A stretch of 64,000 nucleotides of DNA. Source: Listeria aquatica FSL S10-1188. Lineage in GTDB: Bacteria; Bacillota; Bacilli; Lactobacillales; Listeriaceae. The stretch is taken from positions 1-64,000 of the forward strand of contig NZ_AOCG01000006.1 of NCBI RefSeq assembly GCF_000525795.1, written 5' to 3'. The notes under the pieces were generated by a model. It did not search any database and had not been told where the DNA came from. It saw only the letters and a program-made list of their open reading frames with translations. The position numbers and the translations under genes were made by a program. Numbering within the stretch: position 1 is the stretch's first letter; each line of letters opens with the position of its first letter. Below are positions 19,630 to 28,869 of this stretch, piece after piece.

Positions 19630-20825
19630 ACTCGAACCTCTTCTCCTATTGCTTTTCCGACTTTACCACGTGGAATCATTATAAGACAATTCGCAAATGG
19701 AAGATTCCCAAGTGCGCTCGACATATCGCTTCCTATAGGCTCTACCTGGTACTTTCCTTCCGAAAAATTAGCTTTCCCGCGCAAAAAGCGATCATAACCA
19801 TTATTTTTCAAATAATCCCGAGCCATCACACCCCTTACTTCAACAATACTCGAAGCCTCTCCAGAAAACTTTCGAATAACTGGCTCCGCAAATAAGTGAA
19901 AGCCTGTGAAGCAAGCGCCAGGGTTTCCTGACAGCGCAATAAGTAGCGTATCTTCAAATATCATGGCCGTTGTCGGACTTCCCGGCCGCATTTGAATTTT
20001 ATTAAAAAGTAACTGGGCTTCGTGTTTAGCAATTTCAGCCATAAAATCAAAATCGCCAACAGAAACGCCACCTGTCGTTAAAATCAAGTCTACTTTTCCA
20101 GCAATTTCTCGCAAACGAGTCAATGTCACCTCATAATCATCCGAAAGCGCCTCATGATAGACCACTTCAGCTCCGTATTCTTCCGCAAGAGAAACGAGAA
20201 GTGGCTCATTGCTATTATAAATTTTACCATCAGGCAGTTTTTCCCCTGCCGCAACCAGTTCAGAACCTGTCGAAAGAATTGCCACTTTAGGTTTTGACCA
20301 AACCTTCACTTCTGTTATCCCAAAAGAAGCAAGCAAACTAAGCGAACCCGCATTTAATTGGTGTCCCTTTTCGAGCAGTAAATCACCCTTTTGAAACTCT
20401 GTGCCTATTTCTGTGATGTTACTGCTTGGTTGTGTATTAATTAAGCGAATTTCATTACTCTTTTCAGTTGTTTGTGATTGTTCCAGCATAATAATTTTGT
20501 CTGCACCTTCAGGAACTTTTGCTCCCGTCATAATTCGCACAGCTTCGCCTGGATTCAGGCGTTTGTTATAAGTAGCCCCGCACGGGATTTCAGCCACAAC
20601 ATCAAGTGTGATCGGGAAATCATGATCGTCTTCTGCACATATTGCGAAGCCATCATAGCCAGAACGACGAAAATAAGGCGACGGAAAAGGTGCATAAATG
20701 GACTCAGCCAAAACCCTCCCTCTTGCAAGAAACAGCCCAGCTGAAACAGGCTTCAACTGCTCCACGTGCTCCGTAACAATTTGTCTTGCCTCGCTAAAAG
20801 GAATCGTTGTTCTTCTTTCTATCAT
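19605..20825 (-). CDS. moeA: Molybdopterin molybdotransferase MoeA
   Basis: The 406-residue MoeA inserts molybdate into adenylated molybdopterin. It shows RRSGYDGFA near residue 52, RIMTGAKVPEGADKIIM near 95, LSTGSELV near 185, the TTGGVSVGDFD motif near 250 and GNPGACFTGF near 300. It is the first gene of the minus-strand operon moeA-mobB-moaE-moaD-moaC-moaA. The ATG is preceded by AAAAGGGGATAGG. It is divergent from modB, with a shared 170-base control region. Confidence 0.93.
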   Translation of the reverse strand: MIERRTTIPFSEARQIVTEHVEQLKPVSAGLFLARGRVLAESIYAPFPSPYFRRSGYDGFAICAEDDHDFPITLDVVAEIPCGATYNKRLNPGEAVRIMTGAKVPEGADKIIMLEQSQTTEKSNEIRLINTQPSSNITEIGTEFQKGDLLLEKGHQLNAGSLSLLASFGITEVKVWSKPKVAILSTGSELVAAGEKLPDGKIYNSNEPLLVSLAEEYGAEVVYHEALSDDYEVTLTRLREIAGKVDLILTTGGVSVGDFDFMAEIAKHEAQLLFNKIQMRPGSPTTAMIFEDTLLIALSGNPGACFTGFHLFAEPVIRKFSGEASSIVEVRGVMARDYLKNNGYDRFLRGKANFSEGKYQVEPIGSDMSSALGNLPFANCLIMIPRGKVGKAIGEEVRVWLLSSKL

Positions 20826-20929
20826 ATTTACCTATCCCCTTTTCACAATCTCTAACCGTTTTTTTCATTACTATAATACCGTAATTCAAGAAAAATGAAC
20901 AGCAAATCTCTTTTTTTCTTAATTCTTGT

Positions 20930-20959
20930 TTGACAGTTCTCGCTTTATGGCGCCATAAT
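20930..20959 (+). promoter_or_regulatory. modB promoter with overlapping palindrome
   Basis: TTGACA (20930-20935) and CATAAT (20954-20959) are spaced by 18 bases. The perfect 14-bp palindrome TTATGGCGCCATAA (20945-20958) covers the end of the spacer and the -10, the expected place for a repressor. It does not match the Escherichia coli ModE site as I know it. A molybdate- or cofactor-responsive regulator is a plausible owner. Confidence 0.55.
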
Positions 20960-20997
20960 AAAAGAAAAACTATTTTATGCTAACTTGGAGGATTTCT

Positions 20998-21669
20998 ATG
21001 TTTACACCTGTCTGGCATTCGATCTTTATCGCACTTTTATCAACGGTCATTGCTTTTCTTGCGATGTTACCGCTCAGTTACTTTTTTGCAAAGCGCAATT
21101 CAAAATGGCAACTTCCTATTGAAACGCTCATTTTACTGCCGCTTGTTTTACCGCCAACTGTTGTTGGTTTACTTCTTCTAAGTCTTTTCGGAAAAAATAA
21201 CGGGTTTGGAGCTTTTTTATATGATACTTTCCACTTTAGTTTTATTTTTTCTTTAGCTGGGGCGATTGTTGCAACAACGATTATTATCTTACCCATTATG
21301 TATCAGGGATTGAAAGCCGCATTTCTTTCAATTGATCATGAACTCGTTTGGGCAGCTGAAACGCTTTCTGCTACTTCTGGTCAGATTTTCCGAAAAGTCA
21401 TCTTGCCCAATTGTTGGCAACCGATTCTAGCTGGTATTTTGCTTAGTTTTTGCCGAGCGATGGGCGAATTTGGGGCGACGCTTATGGTAGCAGGCTACAT
21501 TGAAGGAAAAACCGATACCATCGCTTCAAGCATTTATTTCATGGTTCAACAAGGTGATTTACGTACCGCCTTCTATTTAGGATTATTTAACTTACTCATT
21601 GGCGTTGCGGCTCTTTTTATTATTCATATCCTCACTATTCGCCAAAGTCAGCTCATGAGGGGGATGTAG
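20998..21669 (+). CDS. modB: Molybdate ABC transporter permease ModB
   Basis: The 223-residue permease has five or six membrane segments and the ABC-permease loop EAA-type region AAETLSATSGQIFRKVILP near residue 117, followed by CRAMGEFGATLMVAGYIEGKTDT, which is typical of molybdate/tungstate permeases. The ATG at 20998 follows TTGGAGG; an in-frame ATG at 20977 lacks a ribosome binding site. The modC start is 2 bases after its stop. No substrate-binding protein gene (modA) lies before it, although one is normally adjacent. Confidence 0.9.
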   Translation: MFTPVWHSIFIALLSTVIAFLAMLPLSYFFAKRNSKWQLPIETLILLPLVLPPTVVGLLLLSLFGKNNGFGAFLYDTFHFSFIFSLAGAIVATTIIILPIMYQGLKAAFLSIDHELVWAAETLSATSGQIFRKVILPNCWQPILAGILLSFCRAMGEFGATLMVAGYIEGKTDTIASSIYFMVQQGDLRTAFYLGLFNLLIGVAALFIIHILTIRQSQLMRGM

Positions 21670-21670
21670 G

Positions 21671-22330
21671 ATGAATTTAAAGCTTGCCTTCTCTAAACAA
21701 ATGCCGTTTCATGATTTAAAAGTGGACTATGAGTTTAATGCACAAATCACAGCTATTATGGGAGCAAGTGGTGTTGGTAAATCTACTTTATTTCAATGTA
21801 TCAGTGGATTAAAGCCGATCGACCAAGGGAAAATCGAGTTTGGAGAGCTTTTATTTGAAGATACTTCAATTGCTCTACGTCTCCCTGCTTCTGAACGTAA
21901 GATTGGTTATTTATTCCAAAACTTGGCGCTTTTTCCTAACTTGAATGTCTTTGAAAATATTGCTTTTGGTTTAAAAGTAAATAAAACAACACGAAAAAAC
22001 AAGGAAGCGATTGAAAGACAAGTTCGTTATATAAGTGATTATTTACAAATTTCCCATCTCCTCTATTCGTCTGTACAAAAACTCTCTGGTGGTGAGAAGC
22101 AACGAGTCGCTATGGCACGAGCAATGATCGTAAATCCAAGGCTACTACTACTAGATGAACCCTTTAATGGACTTGATGAAGAAACCCGCTTTATCTGTAT
22201 GGATCTCGTTCGAGAAATGGCCCGTGATTTTGACATTCCAGTTATTTTTGTCACGCATTATCGCTCAGAAGCGCAAATGCTCACAGATGAAATTCTTCGT
22301 TTAAAGGGTGGTCAACTTGAAAAAGACTGA
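21671..22330 (+). CDS. modC: Molybdate ABC transporter ATPase ModC, short form
   Basis: The 219-residue ATPase has Walker A GASGVGKST near residue 33, the signature LSGGEKQRVAMARAM near 135, Walker B LLLLDEPFNGLD near 155 and the switch His in FVTHYRSEA near 190. It stops right after the ATPase core; the C-terminal MOP (molybdate-binding) domain of longer ModC proteins is absent. Its 3' end overlaps mobA. Confidence 0.9.
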   Translation: MNLKLAFSKQMPFHDLKVDYEFNAQITAIMGASGVGKSTLFQCISGLKPIDQGKIEFGELLFEDTSIALRLPASERKIGYLFQNLALFPNLNVFENIAFGLKVNKTTRKNKEAIERQVRYISDYLQISHLLYSSVQKLSGGEKQRVAMARAMIVNPRLLLLDEPFNGLDEETRFICMDLVREMARDFDIPVIFVTHYRSEAQMLTDEILRLKGGQLEKD

Positions 22331-22892
22331 TTCATTGAAAGCAATTGTCCTTGCTGGTGGAAAATCAAGTCGTTTTGGTAGTGACAAAGCTTTTTATAGA
22401 CCCGAAGGGAGCTCGCTTTGTTTCGTCGAGCAAACTATTCAAAAGCTTGAAAAGTTCACTCGTGAGATCTTTATTTCAGTCAATCAAGCTCAAATTCAGC
22501 CAATGCAAAGGCTTTTTCATTCCAAAAAGCACATCCAGCTGGTTCCTGACTTAAGTGAAGTTACGGAATATGGACCACTGGGGGGACTTTATAGTGTCAG
22601 CCAAAAAGACTCGTTTGATACGGGGCAAAGTTATTTAATTCTTCCAGTTGATTTACCGCGCCTCACTGATGACGAACTTCGCATGCTTGTACAAGCTACT
22701 AATGTTTACGCGGCTACGCCTCTTAAAAAACACTTTTTAGTTGCACATCTTCCCTTTTTCAAAACGGAAATTGAAGAGGCGATCGCATCTCGGGAACACC
22801 GAGTCAAAAGTTTGCTCGACTTGCTTACTAGCGAGCCGCTGATGTTTCCTTCTTGGGCTGAGCCTCACTTTTTTAATCAAAATACAAAATAA
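22317..22892 (+). CDS. mobA: Molybdenum cofactor guanylyltransferase MobA
   Basis: About 191 residues. The nucleotidyltransferase signature LAGGKSSRFGSDKA lies near the N-terminus, with PLGGLYSV near residue 80 and the metal-binding PVDLPRLT near 103. MobA adds GMP to molybdopterin to make the cofactor of bis-MGD enzymes such as nitrate reductase or formate dehydrogenase, neither of which is in the window. The start is probably TTG at 22317, with GGGTGG upstream; GTG at 22308 is an alternative. It overlaps modC by 14 bases or more. Confidence 0.87.
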   Translation: MKKTDSLKAIVLAGGKSSRFGSDKAFYRPEGSSLCFVEQTIQKLEKFTREIFISVNQAQIQPMQRLFHSKKHIQLVPDLSEVTEYGPLGGLYSVSQKDSFDTGQSYLILPVDLPRLTDDELRMLVQATNVYAATPLKKHFLVAHLPFFKTEIEEAIASREHRVKSLLDLLTSEPLMFPSWAEPHFFNQNTK

Positions 22893-22925
22893 GAGCATCT
22901 GCTAGATTTAGCAGATGCTCATTTT
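22893..22925. terminator. Bidirectional terminator between mobA and the PqqD-like gene
   Basis: GAGCATCTGCTA and TAGCAGATGCTC form a 12-bp perfect stem with a 4-base loop, followed by ATTTTT on the plus strand and TTATTTTG on the minus strand. Confidence 0.85.
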
Positions 22926-23278
22926 TAGTTTTGCGGTTTGTTTTTCCATTTTAACCAACCGTATGAATCTACGATCTGAAGAAAACGAACCAAGCGCGCA
23001 AGGCTCATTCCATCATCATTTCCAAAAGCTTCATTAAAATCCACTTCTAACTCGGCCACATTTTTAATGCCATCAAGACGTTTTAAAATAAACGCTCCTT
23101 CAACATCTAAATTAATTTTTCGGAAAGCTGGCTGTTTAAAAAAACGAATCGCGATTTTTTCAATTGGATTTTTTCGTTCAATCACAAGAAAGCTCGCTTT
23201 CCCCTCATCTATGACCTGTAGTTTTTCTTTCAACACAGGAATCTGATCAATCAAGTTGACTTTTTTTTCTCGCCACAC
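22925..23278 (-). CDS. PqqD-like small protein next to OPT transporter
   Basis: The 117-residue protein has a C-terminal half (INLDVEGAFILKRLDGIKNV, then LVRFLQIVDSYGWLKW) resembling the PqqD winged-helix fold that binds peptide substrates of radical-SAM enzymes. The N-terminal 45 residues are basic and unassigned. No pqq genes are nearby. Its start is 11 bases after the OPT transporter gene, so the two are one operon and a role with that transporter is likely. The family call rests on pattern only. Confidence 0.55.
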   Translation of the reverse strand: MWREKKVNLIDQIPVLKEKLQVIDEGKASFLVIERKNPIEKIAIRFFKQPAFRKINLDVEGAFILKRLDGIKNVAELEVDFNEAFGNDDGMSLARLVRFLQIVDSYGWLKWKNKPQN

Positions 23279-23289
23279 TTTTTCACCTC

Positions 23290-25188
23290 TTAGTTTGTTT
23301 TCTTACGAGGAACTGTCGCGATATAAAGCAGTGCACAGATGATGATAAAGACAATGAATGGCAGCCACTGGTTCTCAATTAGAACATTCGCTGGAATAAT
23401 GTTTAAGTTGAGCGAAATGATAAAGGCAATCACAACGCCAAGAAGAGATTCCCCAGCAATCAACCCAGAAGCAAATAACGTTCCACGTTCAATCCGTGTA
23501 TTGCCTTCTTCTTTTTCTTTCTTACGCTTAATAACACCGTTAACAATCATGCGGACAAATCCACCGAACATAACTGTCGCGCTGATGTTAAGCGGCAAGT
23601 AAAGACCAACGGCAAATACAAGCGAATTAAGTCCCATAAATTCAACGACAACGGCAATGGATACACCAATGAAGATCAAATCCCACGGCAAGTTTCCATT
23701 TAAAATTCCTTCCGCAAGAATCTTCATTAACATCGCTTTAGGAGCTGGAAGTTCTGCTGAACCCATTCCATAAGCGTTATCAAGTAGCGTCAAGATATAC
23801 CCCATCACAAGACCACTTGCTAAAACACCAATCATCATGGCAACTTGCTGCTTCCACGGGGTACCTCCAACAAGATAACCTGTTTTAAGGTCTTGTGAAA
23901 TGTCTCCTGCAACCGCAAGCGCCGAACATACAATGGCAGCGACGGTTAATGTCAACAAGATTCCTTCATTACCGTGATATCCAAATGCCTTATACACAAG
24001 CGCTACAATAAGAAGCGTTGCGATGGTCATTCCGGATACAGGTGAGGATGAACTTCCGACAATCCCAACAATTCGGGATGCTACGGTTACAAATAAGAAT
24101 CCAAAAATTCCGATTGCAAGTGCACCAATAATTCCAACATTTGTAAATGGATCAAATGCAATAATAAGCAAAATGGCAGCTGTACAAATTAAAACCCATT
24201 TCATCGGAATATCGCGGTCAGTCCGTTCTAATTCCATTAAATGATGTTTTTTATGCTTACTCATGCTTTGCACTGTACTACGAAGTGTTTGGAAAATCGC
24301 TGGTAAAGTCTTAATAAGTGTAATCAAACCACCGGCCGCAACAGCTCCAGCACCGATATAGCGTATGTAATTATCCCAGATCGCTGCTACGTCTAAACTA
24401 CGCAAAGCTTCTGTTGCCGGGAAAATCACTTGAGCGCTTTCTCCACCAAAAAAGGCAATAGTTGGAACAAGTACAAGTGAAGCCATCAAACCACCGGCAA
24501 CCATTTGTCCAGCAATTTTAGGGCCAATAATAAAGCCGACGCCTACAAGTGCAGGATAAATTTGTGTTCCTACGAAAGCATTTTGAAATTTAAAAACACC
24601 CACCTGAACTTCACTTTTAAACAATTTAAAACCATCTGTTAATACCTTAACAAGTCCTCCTGCTACAAAACCAAGTGCGACAAGCTTAGCTTGTGAACCA
24701 CCCGTTTCGCCGGATTTAAGTACTTCCGCGCAGGCAGTCCCTTCTGGATATGGCAATGTTTCATGTTCATTGACAATCAGCATCCGACGAAGCGGCACCA
24801 TCATGAACACACCCAAGAATCCCCCAGTTAGCACGATGAAAATCAACATGATTTGATTGATTTCAACACCGAGTAAGAATAAGGCAGGAATTGTAAATAC
24901 AGCTCCAGCACCTAATGCTTCCCCGGCTGTCGTCATCGTCTGTACGATATTGTTTTCAAGTATTGAATCACGTTTAAAAATACCTCTTAGAATCCCCATT
25001 GAAATAACGGCTGCTGGAACAGACGCCGAAACCGTTAAACCAACTTTCAACCCGAGATAAGCATTAGCCGCACCGAAAAGAATCGCTAAAATAACCCCTA
25101 ATACAATCGAAAAACCTGTGATTTCTGGAAGGGATTTTGATGCCGGTACATAAGGAACAAATGGTTTGTTTCCTTTTTGCTCACTCAT
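23290..25188 (-). CDS. OPT family oligopeptide/metal-chelate transporter
   Basis: The 632-residue, highly hydrophobic protein with about 15 membrane segments fits the OPT superfamily. Characteristic stretches are LFGAANAYLGLKVGLTVSAS near residue 40, EHETLPYPEGTACAEVLKSG near 140, and DISQDLKTGYLVGGTPWKQQ near 425. OPT members carry peptides or metal chelates; the substrate is not evident here. The start follows AAAGGGG just before MSEQKGN. The PqqD-like gene follows in the same operon. Confidence 0.88.
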   Translation of the reverse strand: MSEQKGNKPFVPYVPASKSLPEITGFSIVLGVILAILFGAANAYLGLKVGLTVSASVPAAVISMGILRGIFKRDSILENNIVQTMTTAGEALGAGAVFTIPALFLLGVEINQIMLIFIVLTGGFLGVFMMVPLRRMLIVNEHETLPYPEGTACAEVLKSGETGGSQAKLVALGFVAGGLVKVLTDGFKLFKSEVQVGVFKFQNAFVGTQIYPALVGVGFIIGPKIAGQMVAGGLMASLVLVPTIAFFGGESAQVIFPATEALRSLDVAAIWDNYIRYIGAGAVAAGGLITLIKTLPAIFQTLRSTVQSMSKHKKHHLMELERTDRDIPMKWVLICTAAILLIIAFDPFTNVGIIGALAIGIFGFLFVTVASRIVGIVGSSSSPVSGMTIATLLIVALVYKAFGYHGNEGILLTLTVAAIVCSALAVAGDISQDLKTGYLVGGTPWKQQVAMMIGVLASGLVMGYILTLLDNAYGMGSAELPAPKAMLMKILAEGILNGNLPWDLIFIGVSIAVVVEFMGLNSLVFAVGLYLPLNISATVMFGGFVRMIVNGVIKRKKEKEEGNTRIERGTLFASGLIAGESLLGVVIAFIISLNLNIIPANVLIENQWLPFIVFIIICALLYIATVPRKKTN

Positions 25189-25412
25189 TTAAACACCCCT
25201 TTTTCATTAATGAACTTTTTTTTATTAATTACTTGCTTTACAGCACAAAAGCAACTGTTAATATCTTACACTCCCACGGGCGATTTGACAAACCTTTTTC
25301 TAGAAATCATACAAAAAATGACAATTGACCCCACAAAGGAAAAGTTATTTTTCCACAATACAGGACTTTTAAATTATAAAAATTGCTTTCGTTTCAAACA
25401 ATCAGAATAATC

Positions 25413-26183
25413 TCACAACAACCCTATTTGCTTCAAACCATTTAATATCCCATCATCAGATACAGATGTCGTCACATAATCAGCAACAGCTTTGACTTCT
25501 GGTCGTCCATTTCCCATTGCAACACCACAACCTACTTCTTGTAACATCTCAATGTCATTTAGACCATCGCCGAATGCATAAGTATCTTCCATTGAAAAGC
25601 CTAATTTCTTGATCATATTACGAATTCCGCGAGCTTTAGAGCCGTCACTTGGACAAACATCAACAGAAACATCATGCCAGCGCATAAAGCGATACTGCGG
25701 GAAGTTTTCACTATAAAACGAATCAAACTCTTCTTCACAAAAGAGCAAGCACTGATAGATATTTCGCCCCTTATAGTAGTTAGCATCCACTTTCGGATAT
25801 TCCCGTTTTAGTGATTTCATTCCCTTAGAAACTCCAGGATGATTCGGCAAATTAACACGCATCGTATCACTTGCCGAGAAAACAATAGGATGATCGTTTT
25901 CTGTTGCTACTGTGATTAGGCGTTCAAGTGATTCTTGCGGAAGTGGATTTTTCAATAAGACTTCTCCTTCAAAAATCACATACTGACCGTTATAGCAAAC
26001 AAGCGAATCGATATTCAGTTCCCTTCTAACATCGTCCAACATAAAAGGGGCTCTCCCCGTTGCAATCGCTACATAGATCCCTTTTTCCTTCAGTGCTCTC
26101 ACAGCAGTTTTTGTGGAAGCTGGAATTTCCTTGTTGTCATCAAAAAGCGTCCCATCCACATCAAAAAAGACAATTTTACTCAT
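25413..26183 (-). CDS. Cof-type HAD phosphatase
   Basis: The 256-residue HAD-superfamily hydrolase has the nucleophile motif FFDVDGTLFDD near residue 5, motif II ATGRAP near 41, the motif III Lys region near 190 (DGSKARGIRNMIKKLG) and the metal-binding GDGLNDIEML near 208. The inserted C2-type cap marks the Cof group, which dephosphorylates sugar phosphates or flavin precursors. Substrate unknown. Divergent from rpoY-rnjA, with a 454-base gap. Confidence 0.88.
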   Translation of the reverse strand: MSKIVFFDVDGTLFDDNKEIPASTKTAVRALKEKGIYVAIATGRAPFMLDDVRRELNIDSLVCYNGQYVIFEGEVLLKNPLPQESLERLITVATENDHPIVFSASDTMRVNLPNHPGVSKGMKSLKREYPKVDANYYKGRNIYQCLLFCEEEFDSFYSENFPQYRFMRWHDVSVDVCPSDGSKARGIRNMIKKLGFSMEDTYAFGDGLNDIEMLQEVGCGVAMGNGRPEVKAVADYVTTSVSDDGILNGLKQIGLL

Positions 26184-26637
26184 AATCTACTCCTTCACCC
26201 AATCAATTTATCCGCTACCAGTATATCAAAAATCAACCCAAAATGGTTGTAAAATCATGAAAAAGAACTTTTTTTCAAAAAATAAAAAGCACTTTCCTGT
26301 AGCATTTATACATTTTTATGGTATATTAGAAAGCAAGGATATAGTTCGGATAAAGTAAGAAACCTACAACGAAACGGAAAAAATAAGATTTTAATGCAGT
26401 TTGCTCTTCAAAGAATTTGTGAAAATTCATGACGAGCTGCTTTGCGATTAAAGTCTTGCAAAAGAAAAACGCGACACAAGTTTGAAAACTCGAGAACTGT
26501 GATTGTTTTCGTTTTGCCTTTTTTCAGTTTTTCTGATGCTGTATAACTAAATATATCCGCCAAAAATCGACTTAAAAGTTCGGATCAAGACTAGATTTCC
26601 TGACTTTTGAATATTTACTATTAAAGGAGAGAATAAA
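26184..26637. other. 454-base intergenic region before rpoY-rnjA
   Basis: No gene was found. An extended -10 (TGGTATATT, 26319-26327) would give an rpoY leader of about 300 bases. The 9-mer AGTTCGGAT occurs twice (26344-26352 and about 26578-26586). No terminator, RAT or known riboswitch was recognised in the leader. A small RNA or a leader for RNase J autocontrol cannot be excluded. Confidence 0.5.
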
Positions 26638-26847
26638 ATGATTTTTAAAGTATTTTATCAAGAAACAAGCACCGAAACACCGGTGCGTGAAAAAACACGT
26701 TCACTTTATATCGAAGCAAATGATGAAGTTGAAGTGCGCCAAAATTTAAAAACTGAGCCTTTCCACATCGAACATATTGATGCGCTTAGTGAAAAGCACC
26801 TTGCTTATGAAGAAAGGCAACCAGACTTTAAGCTCTGGAAGAAATAA
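26638..26847 (+). CDS. rpoY: RNA polymerase epsilon subunit (UPF0356)
   Basis: The 69-residue acidic protein matches the RpoY/DUF1447 family ([20 protein letters not shown], then [15 protein letters not shown]), the small epsilon subunit of Firmicutes RNA polymerase. The start follows AAAGGAGAG. It precedes rnjA by 5 bases, the conserved arrangement in Bacilli. Confidence 0.92.
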   Translation: MIFKVFYQETSTETPVREKTRSLYIEANDEVEVRQNLKTEPFHIEHIDALSEKHLAYEERQPDFKLWKK

Positions 26848-26852
26848 GCTCT

Positions 26853-28520
26853 ATGAAATTTGTTAAAAACAATGAAACAGCTGTTTTCGCTTTGGGTGGA
26901 CTTGGCGAAATCGGTAAAAATACGTATGGCGTACAATTTCAAGATGAAATCATTTTAATTGATGCTGGAATTAAATTCCCGGAAGATGAGCTCCTCGGAA
27001 TTGATTATGTTATTCCAGATTATAATTATCTCGTTAAAAACAAAGAAAAAATAAAGGGTTTATTTATTACCCATGGTCACGAAGATCATATTGGTGGAGT
27101 TCCTTACCTTCTTCGTGAAATCAATATTCCAATTTATGCTGGAAAGCTTGCAAGTGCACTTATCCGCAATAAATTAGAAGAACACGGCTTACTACGTCAA
27201 ACTAAAATCTATGAGTTTGAAGAAGATGACGTCTTTAAGTTCCGTAAAACGAGTGTATCTTTCTTTAGAACAACGCATAGTATCCCTGATACTTATGGAG
27301 TTGTCGTTAAGACTCCTTCTGGAAATATTGTTCATACTGGTGATTTTAAGTTCGATTTTACACCAGTCGGCGAACCTGCAAACTTAACTAAAATGGCAGA
27401 GATCGGAAAAGAAGGAGTGCTTTGCTTATTATCCGATAGTACAAATGCCGAAGTTCCAAATTTCACAATGAGTGAACGCGTTGTTGGTGAAAGCATCAAA
27501 AACATCTTTCGGGATGTTCCTGGACGAATTATTTTCGCTACATTCGCTTCTAATATCTACCGACTTCAACAAGTGGTTGAATCCTCTATTGAAACTGGAC
27601 GTAAGATTGCGGTATTTGGTAGAAGCATGGAATCTGCTATTACCATTGGTCAAGAGCTTGGCTATATTAAAGCGCCTAAAAATACATTTGTTGAAGCTAA
27701 TCAAATCAATCGTATCCCAGCAAACGAACTCACTATTCTTTGTACAGGAAGCCAAGGGGAACCGATGGCCGCATTATCTCGAATCGCAAATGGTACGCAC
27801 AGACAAATCCAGATTCAACCTGGTGACACCGTTGTCTTTTCCTCGTCCCCTATTCCAGGAAACACGATTAGTGTGAATAGAACGATCAATTTACTGTATC
27901 AAGCTGGTGCAGAAGTGATTCATGGCAAAGTCAACAATATTCATACTTCTGGACATGGTGGTCAACAAGAACAAAAACTTATGCTTCGTTTGATGAAGCC
28001 AAAATTCTTCATGCCCATCCACGGGGAATACCGGATGCAAAAAATTCATGCTGAACTGGCTGAAGAATGTGATGTTCCAATAGAAAATAGCTTTATATGT
28101 GGAAACGGAGATGTGCTTGCATTAACAAGTGAGTCTGCACATGTAGCTGGTAAAATCCAAGCTGCGAGCATCTATATTGATGGTAGTGGTATTGGCGATA
28201 TTGGAAATATTGTCTTGCGTGATCGTCGTATTCTTTCAGAAGAAGGACTCGTTACTGTTGTTGTTTCCGTCGATATGGATAAAGCAAAAGTGATGGCTGG
28301 CCCTGACATCATCTCACGTGGGTTTATCTACATGCGTGAATCCGGGAATTTGATTGGCGAAGCGCAAAACTTACTAAAACGTCAGTTAGAAAAACTGATG
28401 AAGAGTAAGAATCCACAACGTTCGGAAATAAAAAATGAAATCACTGATACGCTTCAACCATTTTTATATGAAAAAACGAAGCGTCGTCCAATGATTTTAC
28501 CAATTATTATGGAAGTATAA
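26853..28520 (+). CDS. rnjA: Ribonuclease J1
   Basis: The 555-residue metallo-beta-lactamase-fold RNase has 5'-exonuclease and endonuclease activity and is central to mRNA decay and rRNA maturation in Firmicutes. It shows the zinc motif HGHEDHIGG near residue 74, the [10 protein letters not shown] region near 164, the beta-CASP segment near 225-370, and the conserved GHGGQQEQK near 368. The C-terminal domain is intact ([12 protein letters not shown]). It is cotranscribed with rpoY and ends at a strong terminator. Confidence 0.96.
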   Translation: MKFVKNNETAVFALGGLGEIGKNTYGVQFQDEIILIDAGIKFPEDELLGIDYVIPDYNYLVKNKEKIKGLFITHGHEDHIGGVPYLLREINIPIYAGKLASALIRNKLEEHGLLRQTKIYEFEEDDVFKFRKTSVSFFRTTHSIPDTYGVVVKTPSGNIVHTGDFKFDFTPVGEPANLTKMAEIGKEGVLCLLSDSTNAEVPNFTMSERVVGESIKNIFRDVPGRIIFATFASNIYRLQQVVESSIETGRKIAVFGRSMESAITIGQELGYIKAPKNTFVEANQINRIPANELTILCTGSQGEPMAALSRIANGTHRQIQIQPGDTVVFSSSPIPGNTISVNRTINLLYQAGAEVIHGKVNNIHTSGHGGQQEQKLMLRLMKPKFFMPIHGEYRMQKIHAELAEECDVPIENSFICGNGDVLALTSESAHVAGKIQAASIYIDGSGIGDIGNIVLRDRRILSEEGLVTVVVSVDMDKAKVMAGPDIISRGFIYMRESGNLIGEAQNLLKRQLEKLMKSKNPQRSEIKNEITDTLQPFLYEKTKRRPMILPIIMEV

Positions 28521-28564
28521 AAAGCTTGATGTCAGTTTAACTGCTGACATCAAGCTTTTTTTAT
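28519..28564 (+). terminator. Terminator of rpoY-rnjA
   Basis: AAAAAGCTTGATGTCAG pairs perfectly with CTGACATCAAGCTTTTT, followed by more T. Confidence 0.92.
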
Positions 28565-28824
28565 TTATTCTTCATTACTCGCCATTCTCCAGTGAAAAAT
28601 AAATGAAAGTACAAAAAGCACGAGAACCATCGTTATCTAGAAATCAAGACTCTGAAGTGAAAAGCCAAAAAAATCTGCCATCTTCAAGTAAAAATAACGG
28701 ATTAGCCTACTCAAAAGTATTTTCATTTTTCACCAAACTATATAGTGACAGTAAAAAATTATCCACTTGCATTCAAATTTAATCAGCGCTAATTAATTGG
28801 CTTTCTACGAAAAAATGCCCAAAC
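28565..28824. other. Intergenic stretch between rnjA and ktrC
   Basis: No complete gene is present in this roughly 260-base stretch. On the minus strand a 21-codon hydrophobic frame (MVLVLFVLSFIFHWRMASNEE, 28568-28633) lacks a ribosome binding site and may be the remnant of a membrane protein gene. Confidence 0.35.
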
Positions 28825-28857
28825 AAAAAAAGCCGACCAACTAAGTTGATTCGACTT
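28825..28857 (-). terminator. Terminator after ktrC
   Basis: On the minus strand AAGTCGA...TCAAC pairs with GTTGG.TCGGCTT (with G-U pairs), followed by seven T. Confidence 0.7.
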
Positions 28858-28869
28858 ATCATAAAACTC

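Noticed and set aside
16980-20825. Molybdenum cofactor riboswitch in the moa operon
   Set aside because: moaA is the last gene of the operon and the gaps between genes are at most about 15 bases, leaving no room for the aptamer. Nothing like it was seen before moeA either.
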